Below, one piece after another: positions 4,728 to 6,121 of a stretch of 6,121 bases of DNA. The translations under genes and the position numbers were made by a program. This stretch comes from Acidobacteriota bacterium (GTDB lineage: Bacteria; Acidobacteriota; Terriglobia; Bryobacterales; Bryobacteraceae). Location: contig CANNLB010000191.1 in the NCBI GenBank assembly GCA_947505565.1, forward strand, positions 1 to 6,121, written 5' to 3'. The notes beneath the pieces are model-generated. The model did no database searches. It was given only the letters and a program-made list of their open reading frames with translations, and was not told the DNA's origin. The number at the start of each line of letters is the position of its first letter. Position 1 is the first letter of the stretch.

Positions 4728-6121
4728 TTGTTAAAACTCAAACGCGTCGAGCTGCAAGGCTTCAAGTCTTTCGCTGACAAAACGGATTTACGCTTCAGTG
4801 GCGCTGGCATCGCCGCCATCGTCGGGCCTAACGGCTGCGGCAAATCCAACCTGAGCGACGCCATCAACTGGGTCCTCGGTGAACAGTCCGCCAAAAGCCT
4901 CCGCGGAGCCCGCATGGAAGATGTCATCTTTGCCGGCACCCGCGACCGCAAGCCCATGGGCATGGCCAGCGTCACCCTCACCCTTTTCGATCCCGCCGTC
5001 GACGCCGTCCTTCCTTTGATGGATCTCGCCCCCGCCGACGGCCCCGTCGCCACCTTCGTCGCCCAGCCCGTCAAAAAAAGCAGCGAACTGATTATCACCC
5101 GCCGACTGTTCCGCTCCGGCGACAGTGAATATCTCATCAACGGCAAGCAAGCCCGTCTCCGCGACATCCAGGACATCTTCATGGGCACCGGCCTCGGACC
5201 GGAATCCTACGCCATCATCGAGCAAGGCCGCATCGGCCAAATCCTCTCCTCCCGCCCCGCTGACCGCCGCTCCGTCATCGAAGAAGCTGCCGGCATCACC
5301 CGCTTCAAAACCAAACGCCGTCTCGCCGAAGCCAAGCTCGAAGGCGCCAAGCAAAATCTCACCCGTGTCTTCGACATCCTCGAAGAAGTCAGCCGCCAAG
5401 TCAACTCCCTCAAGCGCCAAGCCGCCAAGGCCAAACGCTACGAGGAACTCCGCGAAGAACTCGTCACCCACCTTCGCCTCTCTCTCGCCGGCAAGTTCAA
5501 AAAGCTCGAAGCCGAAGCCACCAAAGCCGCCGCCGAACTTACCCAAGCCACCGCCCGTTACGAGGAAATCAACAAGGACCTCCAAGATAAAGACGTCCAG
5601 CACTCCGAGCTCCTCCAGTCCTGCTACACCCTAGAAGAGCACCTCACCGCCCAACGCCAGGAACTCGCCGACCGCAACGTCGAAGCCGAACGCGCCCGCG
5701 GCCGCCTCACCTCCCAAGCCCAACAAATCGCTGGCATCGAACAGCGCCTCAACCAAGGTGAAAACGAAGCCGTCGCCGTCGAACAACGCCTCACCGGCCT
5801 CACCGCCGAGGTCGAAGGCCACAAGCAAAAACTCGAAGAGCTCGAACGCCAAGTCAACGACGCCCGCGAACGCCTCCGCCTCCGCAACGAAGAACGCGAG
5901 CAACTCCAAGGCGAACTCCGCGGCCGCGAACAAGGCATGGAATCCGCCCGGCAGCAGGTCCTCCGCCTCCTCGGCGAGTCTTCCACCCTCCGCAACCAAC
6001 TCGCCCAAGTTGAAGAGTATCTGGCATCGAACCAACGGGACCGCACCCGCGCCACCCGCGAAGCCGAAGGCGCGCAAGCAGACCTCACCCGCGTCGCCCA
6101 GATGAAGGAGGAACTCTCCCT
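4728..6121 (+). CDS. smc: Chromosome segregation/condensation ATPase Smc, N-terminal part (3' end outside window)
   Basis: The frame runs 464 codons to the window edge; full Smc is ~1,200 residues. Smc dimers with ScpA/ScpB load on and extrude DNA in the nucleoid. The head domain is complete in its N-terminal lobe: LKLKRVELQGFKSFADKT (2-19), Walker A GPNGCGKSN (33-41, Lys39), Q-loop region WVLGEQSAKSLRG (48-60), then ITRRLFRSGDSEYLING (123-139), IFMGTGLGPESYAIIEQG (150-167) and RRSVIEEAAGITRFK (180-194). From about residue 195 it becomes a Glu/Lys/Arg/Ala-rich coiled coil up to the edge. A stretch around residues 88-119 (DPAVDAVLPLMDLAP and following) makes the head longer than B. subtilis Smc by about 20 residues. 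The ABC signature, Walker B and hinge lie beyond the window. TTG 4728 is chosen because it gives the conserved N-terminus and has AGGGA 7 nt upstream. Third codon positions are dominated by C, unlike dapF and the dehydrogenase gene. Confidence 0.95.
   Translation, partial: MLKLKRVELQGFKSFADKTDLRFSGAGIAAIVGPNGCGKSNLSDAINWVLGEQSAKSLRGARMEDVIFAGTRDRKPMGMASVTLTLFDPAVDAVLPLMDLAPADGPVATFVAQPVKKSSELIITRRLFRSGDSEYLINGKQARLRDIQDIFMGTGLGPESYAIIEQGRIGQILSSRPADRRSVIEEAAGITRFKTKRRLAEAKLEGAKQNLTRVFDILEEVSRQVNSLKRQAAKAKRYEELREELVTHLRLSLAGKFKKLEAEATKAAAELTQATARYEEINKDLQDKDVQHSELLQSCYTLEEHLTAQRQELADRNVEAERARGRLTSQAQQIAGIEQRLNQGENEAVAVEQRLTGLTAEVEGHKQKLEELERQVNDARERLRLRNEEREQLQGELRGREQGMESARQQVLRLLGESSTLRNQLAQVEEYLASNQRDRTRATREAEGAQADLTRVAQMKEELS

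Noticed and set aside
3910..4734. Plus-strand 274-codon frame ending at the smc start
   Set aside because: Pro/Ser/Thr/Arg-rich translation that lies antisense to the propeller remnant; openness is explained by C-rich composition.
4788..5603. Long minus-strand open frame of 271 codons within smc
   Set aside because: It is the antisense shadow of the C-ending codons of smc; low-complexity Gly/Phe/Glu/Ala composition and no family resemblance.
5624..6088. Minus-strand open frames opposite the Smc coiled coil
   Set aside because: Shadows of the coiled-coil codons, extremely Arg/Ser- or Ala/Glu/Phe-rich, without a ribosome site.

Overview
The window is GC-rich bacterial chromosomal DNA. The gene families, and the Smc and PQQ-propeller sequences in particular, look most like Acidobacteriota (Bryobacterales/Solibacter relatives). 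That placement is recalled from family resemblance and was not tested.

Layout. Positions 2-2791 hold a tight plus-strand gene cluster: the 3' end of a multi-pass membrane protein (probably a GT-C/GT39-like glycosyltransferase), a DapF-family gene 5 nt downstream, and a UDP-sugar 6-dehydrogenase of the WbpA type overlapping dapF by 11 nt. Positions 2792-4700 contain no intact gene and are a gene graveyard. It includes C-rich unrecognised DNA (2792-3289), a frameshifted plus-strand coding trace (3290-3513), a broken minus-strand PQQ-like beta-propeller gene (3507-4206) and a further minus-strand coding remnant with an in-frame TAG (4207-4580). From 4728 to the window edge runs the N-terminal 464 codons of smc (chromosome condensation ATPase), starting at TTG behind a good ribosome binding site.

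How the genes work together. The first three genes look co-transcribed. They suggest cell-envelope work: a membrane sugar transferase, a sugar-nucleotide dehydrogenase making a uronic-acid donor, and a DapF homologue nominally making meso-diaminopimelate for peptidoglycan and lysine. The surprise is that this DapF homologue has Ser at both positions where the classical enzyme has its catalytic Cys pair, and Gln where the active-site His normally sits. Its annotated reaction is therefore open to question, and this is the best lead in the window.

Other structure. Strand composition changes just after the dehydrogenase gene: the plus strand becomes strongly C over G through the decayed region and smc, regardless of coding strand. 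One consequence is a stop-free plus frame from 2643 to the window end, in frame with smc, which could mislead automatic start calling. No CRISPR array, tRNA, rRNA, insertion sequence or phage gene was seen.
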